A stretch of 64,000 bases of DNA, taken from assembly GCA_030148985.1 (NCBI GenBank), contig JASBSJ010000059.1, forward strand, positions 44,265 to 108,264. The letters run 5' to 3'. This stretch comes from Sphingopyxis sp. GTDB taxonomy: Bacteria; Pseudomonadota; Alphaproteobacteria; Sphingomonadales; Sphingomonadaceae. Below, one piece after another: positions 9,592-18,592 of the stretch; the stretch's first letter is position 1, and each line of letters opens with the position of its first letter. The notes beneath the pieces are model-generated. The model was not told the DNA's origin. It searched no databases and was given only the letters and a program-made list of their open reading frames with translations. The translations under genes were made by a program, and so were the position numbers.

Positions 9592-10506
9592 TCAACCCGC
9601 GCGCCCCAGCCGTTCGACCAGAAAATCGACGAACACGCGCACCCGTGCGGGGGTGTTCGCGCCGCCTGCGAAGACCGCGTGGATCACCTCGACATCGCCG
9701 GGGTTATACTCCTCGAGGATCGGGATCAGCGCGCCGCTGGCGATCTGGTCGGCGATGCTGAACGCGCCGACGCGCGCGATGCCGACGCCGGCGGCGGCGA
9801 GCTGTCCCAGCGTCTCGCCATTGTTCGCCTCGATATTACCCCGCACCGCCAGCGCATAGTCGCGCGCGCCATCACGAAAGGGCCAGGTCGGCTCGGCGCG
9901 GCGGAAGTTGAAATTCAGGCAGTTGTGATCGTGCAACTCCTCGGGGCGGCGCGGCATGCCGTGCGCCGCCAGATAGGCGGGCGACGCGACGATCACGCGG
10001 CGGCTTTCGCCCAGCTTGCGCGCGGTCAGCGGACTGTCGGCCAGCGGGCCAAAGCGGATCGCGACGTCGGCCTGTCCGGCGGCGATGTCGACCAGCCGGT
10101 CGGCCAGGCTGATGTCGACCAGGATATGCGGATAAAGCCGCACGAACTCGCCGAGCAGCGGCACGATGCACATCCGACCGTGCGCCTGTGCCGCGCTGAC
10201 GCGCAGCCGCCCGCGCGGCGCCCCCTGATCGGCGATCGCCTGCTCGGCGTCGCCCAGATCGGCCAGGATGCGCCGCGCGGCGCGCAGATAGGCCTCGCCT
10301 TCGGGCGTCAGCGCGAGCGAGCGCGTCGAGCGCAGCAACAGGCGCACGCCCAGCCGCGCCTCGATACGGTCGATCGTGCGGCTGACCGCCGACGGGGTGA
10401 GGCCCAGGCAGCGGCCCGCGGCCGAAAAACTGCCCTCCGCGACCGTCGCGACAAACACCTCCATCGACCGCGCGCGATCGCCACCGCCATCCATCTTTGC
10501 GTTCAT
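9592..10506 (-). CDS. LysR-family transcriptional regulator
   Basis: A 304-residue regulator with an N-terminal winged helix-turn-helix (about residues 15-75; FVATVAEGSFSAAGRCLGLT then SAVSRTIDRIEARLGVRLL) and a periplasmic-binding-protein-like effector domain (about 95-300). It is divergent from the aldo/keto reductase gene across an 86-base gap that holds a perfect 8-base inverted repeat, so it probably controls the reductase-exporter pair and itself. The effector is unknown. Its 3' end faces an R1 repeat. Confidence 0.92.
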   Translation of the reverse strand: MNAKMDGGGDRARSMEVFVATVAEGSFSAAGRCLGLTPSAVSRTIDRIEARLGVRLLLRSTRSLALTPEGEAYLRAARRILADLGDAEQAIADQGAPRGRLRVSAAQAHGRMCIVPLLGEFVRLYPHILVDISLADRLVDIAAGQADVAIRFGPLADSPLTARKLGESRRVIVASPAYLAAHGMPRRPEELHDHNCLNFNFRRAEPTWPFRDGARDYALAVRGNIEANNGETLGQLAAAGVGIARVGAFSIADQIASGALIPILEEYNPGDVEVIHAVFAGGANTPARVRVFVDFLVERLGRAG

Positions 10507-10543
10507 GTCAAAAATCCTTCGCTTCGTGCGGCGCTACACCAAG

Positions 10544-10576
10544 TGCATTGGCCCGTCCATCTATGCGTCCAATGCA
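10544..10576. promoter_or_regulatory. Candidate LysR operator (inverted repeat)
   Basis: TGCATTGG at 10544-10551 and CCAATGCA at 10569-10576 are perfect 8-base inverted arms separated by 17 bases, centred in the LysR / aldo-keto reductase divergent promoter region. The spacing is longer than a classic T-N11-A site, so it may be a double site or an unrelated hairpin. Confidence 0.45.
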
Positions 10577-10592
10577 ATCGAAAGGATGGGTC

Positions 10593-11627
10593 ATGGAATA
10601 TCGTCAATTGGGATCGTCGGGGCTTCGCGTCCCGGCCTTGAGCTTCGGAACCGGCACCTTCGGCGGGCAGGGACCGCTGTTCAGCGCGTGGGGCACCAGC
10701 GATGCGGCCGAGGCGCGGCGCCTGATCGACATCAGCCTCGACGCCGGGGTGACGCTGTTCGACACCGCCGACGTCTATTCGAACGGCGCGTCGGAGGCGA
10801 TTTTGGGCGAGGCGATCAAGGGCCGCCGCGATGCGGTGCTGATTTCGACCAAGACCGGCCTGCCGATGGGCGACGGGCCGCAGGATTGGGGCGTCTCGCG
10901 CAGCCGGTTGATCCGCGCGGTCGAGGCATCGCTCCGCCGGCTCGGCACCGACCATATCGACCTGCTCCAGCTCCACGCCTTCGACGCCTCGACCCCGGTC
11001 GACGAGCTGATGGACACGCTTGCGACGCTGATCGCCGCGGGCAAGCTGCGCTATGCGGGCGTTTCCAACTATCCCGGCTGGCAATTGATGAAGGCGCAGG
11101 CCGCAGCCGACCGGCGCGGCACCCCGCGCTTCGTCGCGCACCAGGTCTATTATTCGCTCATCGGCCGCGCCTATGAAGCCGACCTGATGCCGCTCGCCGC
11201 CGACCAGGGCATCGGCGCGCTGGTGTGGAGCCCGCTCGGTTGGGGACGGCTGACCGGCAAGATCGGGCGCGGGCGTCCGGTGCCCGCGGGCAGCCGCCTC
11301 CACGAAACCGAGCAATTTGCGCCGCCGGTGGCCGAGGAGCTGCTCTATCGCGTGATCGATGCGCTCGAAGCCGTCGCGGCCGAAACCGGCAAGACGGTGC
11401 CGCAGGTCGCGATCAACTGGCTGCTGCGGCGCCCGACGGTGGCGTCGGTCATTATCGGCGCGCGCAACGAGGAGCAGCTGCGGCAGAATCTCGGCGCGGT
11501 CGGCTGGGCGCTGACCGCCGAACATATCGCCGCGCTCGACGCCGCGAGCGACGTCCTGCCGCCCTATCCGCACACGCCCTATCGGCAGCAGGAGGGCTTT
11601 GCCCGCCTGAACCCGCCGCTCGTCTGA
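10593..11627 (+). CDS. Aldo/keto reductase
   Basis: A 344-residue NADPH-dependent TIM-barrel reductase that should reduce aldehydes or ketones. The catalytic tetrad is readable: Asp in LFDTADVYSNG, Tyr in the same stretch, Lys in ISTKTG and His in LLQLHAFD; the cofactor region near the C-terminus reads VIIGARNEEQL. The ATG at 10593 has AAAGGA six bases upstream. It is followed 14 bases later by an MFS exporter and is divergent from a LysR gene, a layout common in small detoxification modules. The substrate cannot be deduced. Confidence 0.92.
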   Translation: MEYRQLGSSGLRVPALSFGTGTFGGQGPLFSAWGTSDAAEARRLIDISLDAGVTLFDTADVYSNGASEAILGEAIKGRRDAVLISTKTGLPMGDGPQDWGVSRSRLIRAVEASLRRLGTDHIDLLQLHAFDASTPVDELMDTLATLIAAGKLRYAGVSNYPGWQLMKAQAAADRRGTPRFVAHQVYYSLIGRAYEADLMPLAADQGIGALVWSPLGWGRLTGKIGRGRPVPAGSRLHETEQFAPPVAEELLYRVIDALEAVAAETGKTVPQVAINWLLRRPTVASVIIGARNEEQLRQNLGAVGWALTAEHIAALDAASDVLPPYPHTPYRQQEGFARLNPPLV

Positions 11628-11641
11628 TCGGAAGAACCGAC

Positions 11642-12790
11642 ATGAAAATCAACTTTCCCCTCGTGGCGCTCTCTATCGGCGCCTTCGGCATCGGCATCAC
11701 CGAATTTGCACCCATGGGGTTGCTCCCCGACATGGCCGAAGGGCTGGGGGTGTCGATCCCCGCCGCCGGGCTGCTGGTGTCGGCCTATGCGCTCGGGGTG
11801 ATGCTCGGCGCGCCGCTGATGACGCTGACCACCGCGCGGCTGAACCGCCGCACCTTGCTGATCGGCCTGATGGCGATCTTCACGCTCGGCAATTTCCTCT
11901 CGGCGATTGCAGGCGATTATACGACGCTGATGATCGCGCGCGTCATCACCTCGCTCAACCACGGCGCCTTTTTCGGCGTCGGCTCGGTCGTGGCGGCGAG
12001 CCTCGTCGCGCCCGAAAAACGCGCGAGCGCGGTCGCCGCGATGTTCATGGGGCTGACGCTCGCCAATGTGATCGGGGTGCCGCTCGCGCCCTGGGTGGGC
12101 GAGACCTTCGGCTGGCGCACCGCCTTTGGCATCATCGCGGTCTGGGGCCTCTTTACCATGGCCGCGCTGCGCTTCGCGCTGCCCGACCTCCCGCGTGCCG
12201 AGGGCGGCAACATGCTCGCCGAACTGGGCGTGCTGAAGCGCCGCGAAGTGCTCGTCGCGCTCGCGCTGACCGCGATCGGTTCTGCAGCGATGTTCACCGT
12301 CTTCACCTATATCGCGCCGATCCTGACCGAAGCGACAGGGGCAGGGACCTTGTTCATAACCGCGATGCTGGTGATCTATGGCCTCGGCCTCACTGCCGGC
12401 AACTGGCTCGGCGGGGTGTTCGCCGATCGCTCGATCGACCGCACGCTGATCGTCTCGCTCGGCGCGCTTGCTGCGACGCTCGTTCTCTTTGCGGGCGCGA
12501 TGTTCCAGCCGCTCGCCGCCGCCATCACCATCTTCGCATGGGGCGTGGCGACCTTCGCGATCGTCCCGCCGCTTCAGATGCGGGTGATGGAGGCGGCCAG
12601 CGACGCGCCCAATCTCGCCTCGGCGGTCAACATCGGTGCCTTCAACCTTGGCAACGCGGTCGGTGCGGCGGTCGGCGGCGGGGTGATCGCGCTGGGGCTC
12701 GGCTATCCGGCGGTGTCGATCGCGGGGGCGTTGATGGCGCTGGCCGGACTCGCGATCGTGCTTGCAACGCGCACGCGCGCCGCGGCGTAG
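11642..12790 (+). CDS. MFS transporter (DHA1, AraJ/YdhP-like)
   Basis: A 382-residue inner-membrane protein with about 12 hydrophobic segments and the DHA1 exporter look of the AraJ/YdhP group: an N-terminal GAFGIGITEFAPMGLLPDMA and a motif-A-like region (GAPLMTLTTARLNRRTLL). Family members export sugars, purine ribonucleosides or drugs by proton exchange. The ATG at 11642 is 14 bases after the reductase stop, so the two form one transcription unit. Confidence 0.9.
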   Translation: MKINFPLVALSIGAFGIGITEFAPMGLLPDMAEGLGVSIPAAGLLVSAYALGVMLGAPLMTLTTARLNRRTLLIGLMAIFTLGNFLSAIAGDYTTLMIARVITSLNHGAFFGVGSVVAASLVAPEKRASAVAAMFMGLTLANVIGVPLAPWVGETFGWRTAFGIIAVWGLFTMAALRFALPDLPRAEGGNMLAELGVLKRREVLVALALTAIGSAAMFTVFTYIAPILTEATGAGTLFITAMLVIYGLGLTAGNWLGGVFADRSIDRTLIVSLGALAATLVLFAGAMFQPLAAAITIFAWGVATFAIVPPLQMRVMEAASDAPNLASAVNIGAFNLGNAVGAAVGGGVIALGLGYPAVSIAGALMALAGLAIVLATRTRAAA

Positions 12791-12851
12791 CCGCTCGGCG
12801 CCGAAACCTGACGATTGCCATTTCCGCCGCGCGGCCTAAGCAATCGCGGCC

Positions 12852-13511
12852 ATGGAAACCGAAATCCTCGCCGTCCTGACGGGCAAGGCACGCCCCTTTC
12901 GCGGCGACGAGCCGAGCGCCATTGCCAAGCGGCCCGTGGCAGAGGCGGTCGTGGTGGGCGCGATGGGCCTCGCCGGCGACGAACAGGCCGATCGCACGGT
13001 GCACGGCGGGGTCGACAAGGCGATCCACCATTATCCCGCCGATCATTACGACTGGTGGCGCGGGCAACTGGGCGATGCGCCGCTGCTCGATGCACCGGGC
13101 GCGTTCGGGGAGAATATCTCGACCCTCGGCCTCGACGAGCAGAGCGTCTGCCTCGGCGACCGTTTCCGCCTCGGCAGCGCGCTGATCGAGGTCAGCCAGG
13201 CGCGCCAGCCCTGCTGGAAGCTCGACCACCGTTTCGGGGTCAAGGGTGTGATGGCCAAGGTCGTCGCGAGCCGCCGGACGGGCTGGTATTACCGCGTCCT
13301 CGAAGCGGGCATGGTGCAGGCGGGCGACGCGCTCGCATTGGTCGATCGGCCGTATCCCGACTGGCCGCTCGCCTCGCTGTTCGGCCTGCTGGTCGGCGGC
13401 GAAGCCAAGGCGCGCCCCGCCGACCTCACCGCGCTGCGCGACATCCCCGCGCTCGCCGAAACGTGGCAAGTCCGCCGCGCCAAGCTCGCGGCGCAGTTCG
13501 GCGTCGATTAG
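12852..13511 (+). CDS. MOSC-domain protein (YiiM-like)
   Basis: A 219-residue MOSC protein resembling E. coli YiiM, a molybdenum-cofactor enzyme that detoxifies N-hydroxylated bases such as 6-N-hydroxylaminopurine. Visible features are DRTVHGGVDKAIHHYP near residue 50, ENISTLGLDE, and SQARQPCWKLDHRFGVKG, where the cysteine is the expected molybdenum ligand. The C-terminal 50 residues form the extra helical part of YiiM. It needs the cofactor whose maturation genes lie 4 kb upstream. Its stop overlaps the stop of the convergent AraC gene by four bases. Confidence 0.9.
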   Translation: METEILAVLTGKARPFRGDEPSAIAKRPVAEAVVVGAMGLAGDEQADRTVHGGVDKAIHHYPADHYDWWRGQLGDAPLLDAPGAFGENISTLGLDEQSVCLGDRFRLGSALIEVSQARQPCWKLDHRFGVKGVMAKVVASRRTGWYYRVLEAGMVQAGDALALVDRPYPDWPLASLFGLLVGGEAKARPADLTALRDIPALAETWQVRRAKLAAQFGVD

Positions 13512-14413
13512 GCGCTCAGCGCGTATCGCTTCGGTGGCAGTCCGACGTGGCGAGCAAAGGCGGTGCTGAACGCGCTGGCCGAACCATAGCCGACACGCAT
13601 TGCGATCTCGTCGAGCTTTCCCGCGCGGCGCCGCAATAGGTCTTTTGCGAGGCTCATCCGCCACCGCAGCAGATATTCCATCGGGGGGACACCGACGGCG
13701 CGCGCGAAGCGGTCGAAAAACGCCGAACGCGACAGGGCTGCTTCCTGCGCCAGCGCCGAAATAGTCCATGAATGGGCGGGCGCATCGTGAATGCGGCGGA
13801 TCACCCGCGCGAGCTGGGGATCGGCCAGCCCGCGCAGCAACCCTTGCGGTGCCTCGCGCTCGGCGCCTGCGCGCAGCGCCTCGACAAGCAATATCTCGAC
13901 CAGCCGCGCAAGGACGAGGTCGCGGCCCGGCTGGTCGTCTCCCGCCTCTTCGCGAACCATGCGGACGAGCGCCGTCAGCCGCGCTGCGCCGCGCAGGTGG
14001 ATGACTGCCGGGAGCTGCGACACGAGCAGGTTGGCATCGGGCGAGGCAAAGGCGAAATAGCCGCCGAGCATCCGCACGTCGGGCGCACCCCGCGGATCGC
14101 CATGCCGCATCTCGCCCGTAAAGCCAGCGGCCGCGCGCGGATCGATCGTGACGAGATCGCGGGTGTCGGCGGGGACGAAGCCCGACATGGTGAAGCCGGG
14201 CGTCGCGGGCAGCAGGACGAAATCGCCCGCATTCAATGTCACCGGCGGCGCACCGTCGACGGTCAGGCGGCACGATCCGCCGAGGATGGTGCAAAAACTC
14301 GGATCGCCGAACGCCGAATAGCGCACCGCCCAGCGTCCCGCGCCGCTGATCCCCTTCGCAAAGACCGTGGTCGGGCGCAGCAGCGCGATGATGTCGGAAA
14401 GCGGATCGGGCAT
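13508..14413 (-). CDS. AraC-family regulator with cupin sensor
   Basis: A 301-residue activator. The N-terminal half is a cupin-like sensor (CRLTVDGAPPVTLNAGDFVLL); the C-terminal 100 residues hold the double helix-turn-helix, ending with the AraC signature LDEIAMRVGYGSASAFSTAF. The architecture resembles regulators of oxidative or aldehyde stress such as RclR. It is divergent from the SDR gene across a 96-base AT-rich gap with an inverted repeat, so that gene is the likely target (inference). Confidence 0.92.
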   Translation of the reverse strand: MPDPLSDIIALLRPTTVFAKGISGAGRWAVRYSAFGDPSFCTILGGSCRLTVDGAPPVTLNAGDFVLLPATPGFTMSGFVPADTRDLVTIDPRAAAGFTGEMRHGDPRGAPDVRMLGGYFAFASPDANLLVSQLPAVIHLRGAARLTALVRMVREEAGDDQPGRDLVLARLVEILLVEALRAGAEREAPQGLLRGLADPQLARVIRRIHDAPAHSWTISALAQEAALSRSAFFDRFARAVGVPPMEYLLRWRMSLAKDLLRRRAGKLDEIAMRVGYGSASAFSTAFARHVGLPPKRYALSA

Positions 14414-14439
14414 GTTGGGACTTATGATAAAGAAATACG

Positions 14440-14460
14440 GATGATCAATTATAGATCGTC
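14440..14460. promoter_or_regulatory. Candidate AraC/SDR operator (imperfect inverted repeat)
   Basis: GATGATC and GATCGTC (6 of 7 positions mirror) flank a 7-base AT-rich spacer AATTATA in the gap between the divergent AraC and SDR genes. The surrounding 60 bases are clearly AT-richer than the genes, as expected of a promoter. Confidence 0.4.
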
Positions 14461-14509
14461 TAACAGACGAAAGCTAGGGCGGTGCCATCAAGGATCGAAA
14501 GGAATCGCC

Positions 14510-15259
14510 ATGCAGACCATCTTCGTCACCGGCTGTTCGTCGGGCTACGGGCTCGAAACGGCGCGTCACTTCCATGCGCGGGGCTGGCGTGTCATCGCGA
14601 CGATGCGGCGGCCGCGGTCCGACCTGTTCGCACCGTCCGACCGCCTGCACATCCTGCCGCTCGACGTCACCGATGCCGACAGCATTGCGCTCGCGATCGA
14701 GGTTGCGGGGCCGATCGATGTGCTCGTCAACAACGCCGGCATCGGCCTCTTCGGCGCGCTCGAACATTCGTCGATGGCGAAGATTCGCGATGTTTATGCG
14801 ACCAATACGCTCGGCACGATCGCGATGACGCAGGCGATGATCCCGCAGTTTCGGGCGCGGGGTGCGGGAACGATCGTCAACGTCACCTCGTCGGCGACGC
14901 TTGCGCCCTTTCCGCTCGCCGCCGCCTACACGGGCAGCAAGACGGCAATTCAGGGATTTACGGGGAGCCTCGCCCATGAACTGGCGCCGCTCGGCATAAG
15001 GTTGAAGCTCGTCGAACCGGGTTACGGCCCGACCACCGCTTTTGCGCAAAACACCGATATCCGCCTGGAGGATGTGCTGCCCGAACCCTATGGCAGCTTT
15101 GCCGCGCCCATTCTGGCGGCGATGGCCGAACCGGCGCTGTCCACGACCGAGGCCGACGTCGCGGCGGCGGTTTGGGACGCCGTGCACGACCGGAGCGAAA
15201 AGGCGCATTTCCCCGCGGGCGCCGACGCCATGGCGATTGTCGCCGCCGCAGCGCAATGA
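14510..15259 (+). CDS. Short-chain dehydrogenase/reductase
   Basis: A 249-residue classical SDR: TGCSSGYG nucleotide-binding motif at the N-terminus, VNNAGIGLFG, and a catalytic YxxxK as Y140-TGS-K144 preceded by the serine of NVTSSA. It probably reduces or oxidises an aldehyde or alcohol with NAD(P)H. I chose the ATG at 14510, which has AAAGGAA upstream; the much longer frame back to 13772 runs antisense through the regulator. Divergent from the AraC gene. Confidence 0.92.
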   Translation: MQTIFVTGCSSGYGLETARHFHARGWRVIATMRRPRSDLFAPSDRLHILPLDVTDADSIALAIEVAGPIDVLVNNAGIGLFGALEHSSMAKIRDVYATNTLGTIAMTQAMIPQFRARGAGTIVNVTSSATLAPFPLAAAYTGSKTAIQGFTGSLAHELAPLGIRLKLVEPGYGPTTAFAQNTDIRLEDVLPEPYGSFAAPILAAMAEPALSTTEADVAAAVWDAVHDRSEKAHFPAGADAMAIVAAAAQ

Positions 15260-15268
15260 CCGCCGCGA

Positions 15269-16786
15269 TCAGGCGGGGAGGGGTAGCGGGAGCTTGGCTT
15301 CGACCCACGCGGCAAGCCGCGCCTTGTCCTCCTCGCTGAACACCAGCCCCAATTTGCTCCGCCGCCACAATATGTCGTCCGCCGTGCGCGCCCATTCCTG
15401 TTCGACCATCCACTGCACCTCGGCGACGCTGAGGCCATGTGCAATCTCGCCGCCCAGCGCGTCCCAGCTGTCCGCCTCGCCCAGCCAGCGCCGCGCATCG
15501 GTGCCATAGGCGCACGCGATCCGCTGCGCAGTCGCCGCCGACAGGAAGGGATGGGCCAGCCGATATTCGGCCTTGAGCGCCGCGGCGCCCGTAACCGGAA
15601 AATCGCCGCCCGGCAGCGCCGCCTTCGCGGTCCAATGCCTGGCGCTCAGCGCGGGCACATGGCGCGCCAGCGCATCGACCGCTTCCTCGGCGACATGGCG
15701 ATAGCTGGTGATCTTGCCGCCATAGATGGTGAGCAGCGGCGCGCCCTCTTCCAGATCGAGGTCGATCCGGTATCCGCGCGTCGCCGCCTCGGGCCGTCCC
15801 GACCCGTCCTCGACCAGCGGCCGCACGCCCGAAAAGCTCCACACCACTTCGGCGGGGGTGACGGGCGTGCGGAAATAGAGGCTGGCGCCTTCGCACAGAT
15901 AGGCGATTTCGGCCTCGCTCGCTCTCGCCTCGCTCGCGGGTCCGTCATGGTCCACATCGGTCGTGCCGATCAGCGTGAAATCCTGCTCATAAGGAATCGC
16001 GAAAAAGATGCGCCCGTCGGGCAGCTGGAAAAAATAGGCATAATCATGCTCGAACAGCCGGCGCACGACGATGTGCGACCCGCGCACCAGCCGCATCTGA
16101 TGGTCGGGCTCGGCATCGGCGCGTTTGAGCAGGTCGAGCACTGCCGGCCCCGCGGCATTGACGATGCTGCGGCCGGTGAAGTGATAGCGATGCCCCTGAT
16201 CGTCTGCTGCATCGACGACCCACAGCCCATCCTCGCAGCGCAGCATCTCGGCGCGCGTGCGCGGGCGAACGCGCGCGCCGCGGTCGGCGGCATCGCGCGC
16301 GTTGAGCAGCACGAGCCGCGCATCGTCGACCCAGCCGTCCGAATATTCGAACCCGTGGACATAGTGCGATTGCAACGGCGCCCCCGCGGCATGACGCCGA
16401 AGGTCGACCGAGCGCGTCGCGGGCAGCTTCTTGCGGCCGCCGATATGATCGTAAAGGAACAGCCCCAACCGCAGCAGCCAGCGCGGCCGCAGCCCGTCGC
16501 GATAGGGCAGGACGAACCGCAGCGGCCAGATGATATGCGGCGCGATGTCCCACAAGACCTCGCGTTCCTTCAGCGCCTCGCGCACCAGGCCGAACTCATA
16601 ATGTTCGAGGTAGCGCAGCCCGCCGTGGATCAGCTTGGTCGATTTCGACGAGGTGCCCTGCGCCAGATCGCCCGCCTCGATCAGCAGCACGCGCGCGCCG
16701 CGCCCCGCGGCATCGCGCGCGACGCCTGCGCCGTTTACGCCGCCGCCGACGACGATGACATCATAGGGTGGGGGAGTGCCGGCCAT
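15269..16786 (-). CDS. glpD: Aerobic glycerol-3-phosphate dehydrogenase
   Basis: A 505-residue flavoprotein that oxidises glycerol-3-phosphate to dihydroxyacetone phosphate at the inner membrane, feeding electrons to quinone. It shows the FAD dinucleotide fold (VIVVGGGVNGAGVARDAAGRG) and the GlpD block SSKSTKLIHGGLRYLEHYE. The C-terminal domain is present. I use the start at 16786 (MAGTPPPYDVI), which matches GlpD lengths; an in-frame ATG at 16828 would begin inside a 20-base tandem repeat. It is the only catabolic outlet for glycerol-3-phosphate seen here, opposite to gpsA at 31588. Confidence 0.95.
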   Translation of the reverse strand: MAGTPPPYDVIVVGGGVNGAGVARDAAGRGARVLLIEAGDLAQGTSSKSTKLIHGGLRYLEHYEFGLVREALKEREVLWDIAPHIIWPLRFVLPYRDGLRPRWLLRLGLFLYDHIGGRKKLPATRSVDLRRHAAGAPLQSHYVHGFEYSDGWVDDARLVLLNARDAADRGARVRPRTRAEMLRCEDGLWVVDAADDQGHRYHFTGRSIVNAAGPAVLDLLKRADAEPDHQMRLVRGSHIVVRRLFEHDYAYFFQLPDGRIFFAIPYEQDFTLIGTTDVDHDGPASEARASEAEIAYLCEGASLYFRTPVTPAEVVWSFSGVRPLVEDGSGRPEAATRGYRIDLDLEEGAPLLTIYGGKITSYRHVAEEAVDALARHVPALSARHWTAKAALPGGDFPVTGAAALKAEYRLAHPFLSAATAQRIACAYGTDARRWLGEADSWDALGGEIAHGLSVAEVQWMVEQEWARTADDILWRRSKLGLVFSEEDKARLAAWVEAKLPLPLPA

Positions 16787-16815
16787 GGGATCGGGTCTTA
16801 GAATCGTTTGCGGCG

Positions 16816-16855
16816 AAAAGGAATCCATCCCCGTTAAAAGGAATCCATCCCCGTT
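16816..16855. repeat. Tandem duplication of 20 bases upstream of glpD
   Basis: AAAAGGAATCCATCCCCGTT occurs twice in direct succession at 16816-16835 and 16836-16855. Each unit carries CAT, i.e. an ATG on the glpD strand, so it could affect the glpD leader or start. Confidence 0.9.
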
Positions 16856-16860
16856 AAATC

Positions 16861-16936
16861 GTCATCCCGGCGAAGGCCGGGATCTCGCCGGTGCGGTAAA
16901 CCGATAGGGTGAGATCCCGGCCTTCGCCGGGATGAC
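16861..16936. repeat. Interspersed inverted repeat, family R1
   Basis: A full two-arm copy, nearly identical to that at 9465, directly after the tandem duplication and about 80 bases before the zwf start. It lies in the divergent glpD/zwf spacer and so may be transcribed in the leader of either gene. Confidence 0.9.
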
Positions 16937-17017
16937 GACGATATGCGGCTTACGTATGCGCGTTGCATTCGCCGGGCGCATCCTCCAATTCTGCACATGT
17001 TATCCAAGGGGACGAAT

Positions 17018-18481
17018 GTGAGCGTCAAAGTCGAAACATTGGTGTTGTTCGGGGCGACGGGCGACCTTGCGCAGCGCATGCTCTTCCCCTCGCTCTACAA
17101 TCTCCACATGGACGGGCTGCTCGCCGATACGCTGACGATCGTCGGGTCGGGGCGCTCGGCGATGGACCGCGACGCCTTTCGCGCGCAGGTCCGCGCTGCC
17201 TTGGCCGAGCATCTACCCGCCGACCGCATCGACGCCGCGACCGTCGACACCTTCCTCGCGCGCATCGATTATTGCGCGATCGATGCCGGCGCGGGCACCG
17301 GTTATGACGACCTCGCGGTATTGCTCGGCGACCGCATGAACCGCCCGATCGGCGTCTATCTCTCGACCCCGCCGTCGATGTTCGGCCCGATCGCGCAGGG
17401 GTTGAAAGCCGCGAACATCGCCTGCGCCGAATGCCGCATCGCGATGGAAAAGCCGATCGGCCACGACCTCGCCTCGTCGCGCGACGTCAATGCCCAGGTC
17501 GGCGACGCCTTCGCCGAGGACCGCGTGTTCCGCATCGACCATTATCTTGGCAAGGAAACGGTGCAGAACCTGCTCGCGCTGCGCTTTGCCAACATGTTGT
17601 TCGAACCGCTGTGGAACGCGCAGGCGATCGACCATGTCCAGATCACCGTCGCCGAAACCGTCGGGCTCGAAGGCCGCGTCTCCTATTATGACGGCGTCGG
17701 CGCGCTGAAGGACATGGTCCAGAACCATATGCTGCAATTGCTCGCGATCATCGCGATGGAGCCGCCGTCGAGCGTCAGCGCGACCGCGGTGCGCGACGAA
17801 AAGGTCAAGCTGCTGCGCTCACTTCGCAAGATGCGCGCCGACGATGTGAAGGCACACAGCGTGAAGGGCCAGTACAGCAGCGGCGCGGTGAACGGTGCCG
17901 CGGTCGCGGGCTATGCCGATGAGCTGGGCACTCCCTCGAACACCGAAACCTTCGTCGCCTTGAAGGCGTTTATCGACAATTGGCGGTGGAAGGGCGTGCC
18001 CTTTTACCTGCGCACCGGCAAGCGGATGCCGCAGCGCAAGTCCGAAGTGCTGATCCAGTTTAAACCCGTCCCGCACAACATCTTCGCGCGCGTCGGCGCG
18101 GGCAAGCTCGACGCCAATATGATGATCATCAACTTGCAGCCCGAGGAGAATATCCGGGTCAAGGTGATGGCGAAACAGCCGGGGCTCGACCGCGACGGGG
18201 TGAAGCTCAAAGAAGTGACGATGGATGTCTCGCTCTCGCACAGCTTTGCCGGCGAGCGCCGCCGCATCGCATACGAGCGCCTGCTGCTCGACTTCATCGA
18301 AGGCGACCAGACCCTCTTCGTGCGCCGCGACGAGGTCGAGGCGCAATGGGAGTGGATCGACGCGATCCGCGATGCGTGGGCGGCGGTCGATATGGCGCCG
18401 CAGAACTACACCGCGGGCAGCTGGGGGCCGTCGAGCGCGATCGCGCTGATCGAACGCGACGGGGCGAGCTGGCATGATTGA
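17018..18481 (+). CDS. zwf: Glucose-6-phosphate 1-dehydrogenase
   Basis: A 487-residue enzyme that oxidises glucose-6-phosphate to 6-phosphogluconolactone with NADP+, the entry to the Entner-Doudoroff route. The coenzyme fingerprint FGATGDLAQRMLFPSLYNL is at the N-terminus, and the active-site block RIDHYLGKE includes H175. I chose the GTG at 17018 because AAGGGGA precedes it by five bases; an ATG at 16997 is also in frame. edd and eda follow on the same strand, with a palindromic repeat in each gap. No 6-phosphogluconolactonase gene lies between zwf and edd. Confidence 0.95.
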   Translation: MSVKVETLVLFGATGDLAQRMLFPSLYNLHMDGLLADTLTIVGSGRSAMDRDAFRAQVRAALAEHLPADRIDAATVDTFLARIDYCAIDAGAGTGYDDLAVLLGDRMNRPIGVYLSTPPSMFGPIAQGLKAANIACAECRIAMEKPIGHDLASSRDVNAQVGDAFAEDRVFRIDHYLGKETVQNLLALRFANMLFEPLWNAQAIDHVQITVAETVGLEGRVSYYDGVGALKDMVQNHMLQLLAIIAMEPPSSVSATAVRDEKVKLLRSLRKMRADDVKAHSVKGQYSSGAVNGAAVAGYADELGTPSNTETFVALKAFIDNWRWKGVPFYLRTGKRMPQRKSEVLIQFKPVPHNIFARVGAGKLDANMMIINLQPEENIRVKVMAKQPGLDRDGVKLKEVTMDVSLSHSFAGERRRIAYERLLLDFIEGDQTLFVRRDEVEAQWEWIDAIRDAWAAVDMAPQNYTAGSWGPSSAIALIERDGASWHD

Positions 18482-18492
18482 AGAGATAACAC

Positions 18493-18581
18493 GTCGCCCC
18501 CGCGAAGGCGGGGGCCGCCGTCGGCCTTACCCTTCGTCGCTGCATAGACCCTCCAGCGGCCCCCGCCTTCGCGGGGGCGAC
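18493..18581. repeat. Inverted repeat, family R2, between zwf and edd
   Basis: GTCGCCCCCGCGAAGGCGGG... and its mirror arm ending CCTTCGCGGGGGCGAC are separated by about 40 bases. It can form a very stable RNA hairpin between zwf and edd. Confidence 0.9.
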
Positions 18582-18592
18582 GGGAAATATCA

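Noticed and set aside
16787..16828. An upstream start for glpD at 16828
   Set aside because: The added residues come from the tandem repeat and are absent in GlpD proteins, which begin close to the FAD motif.
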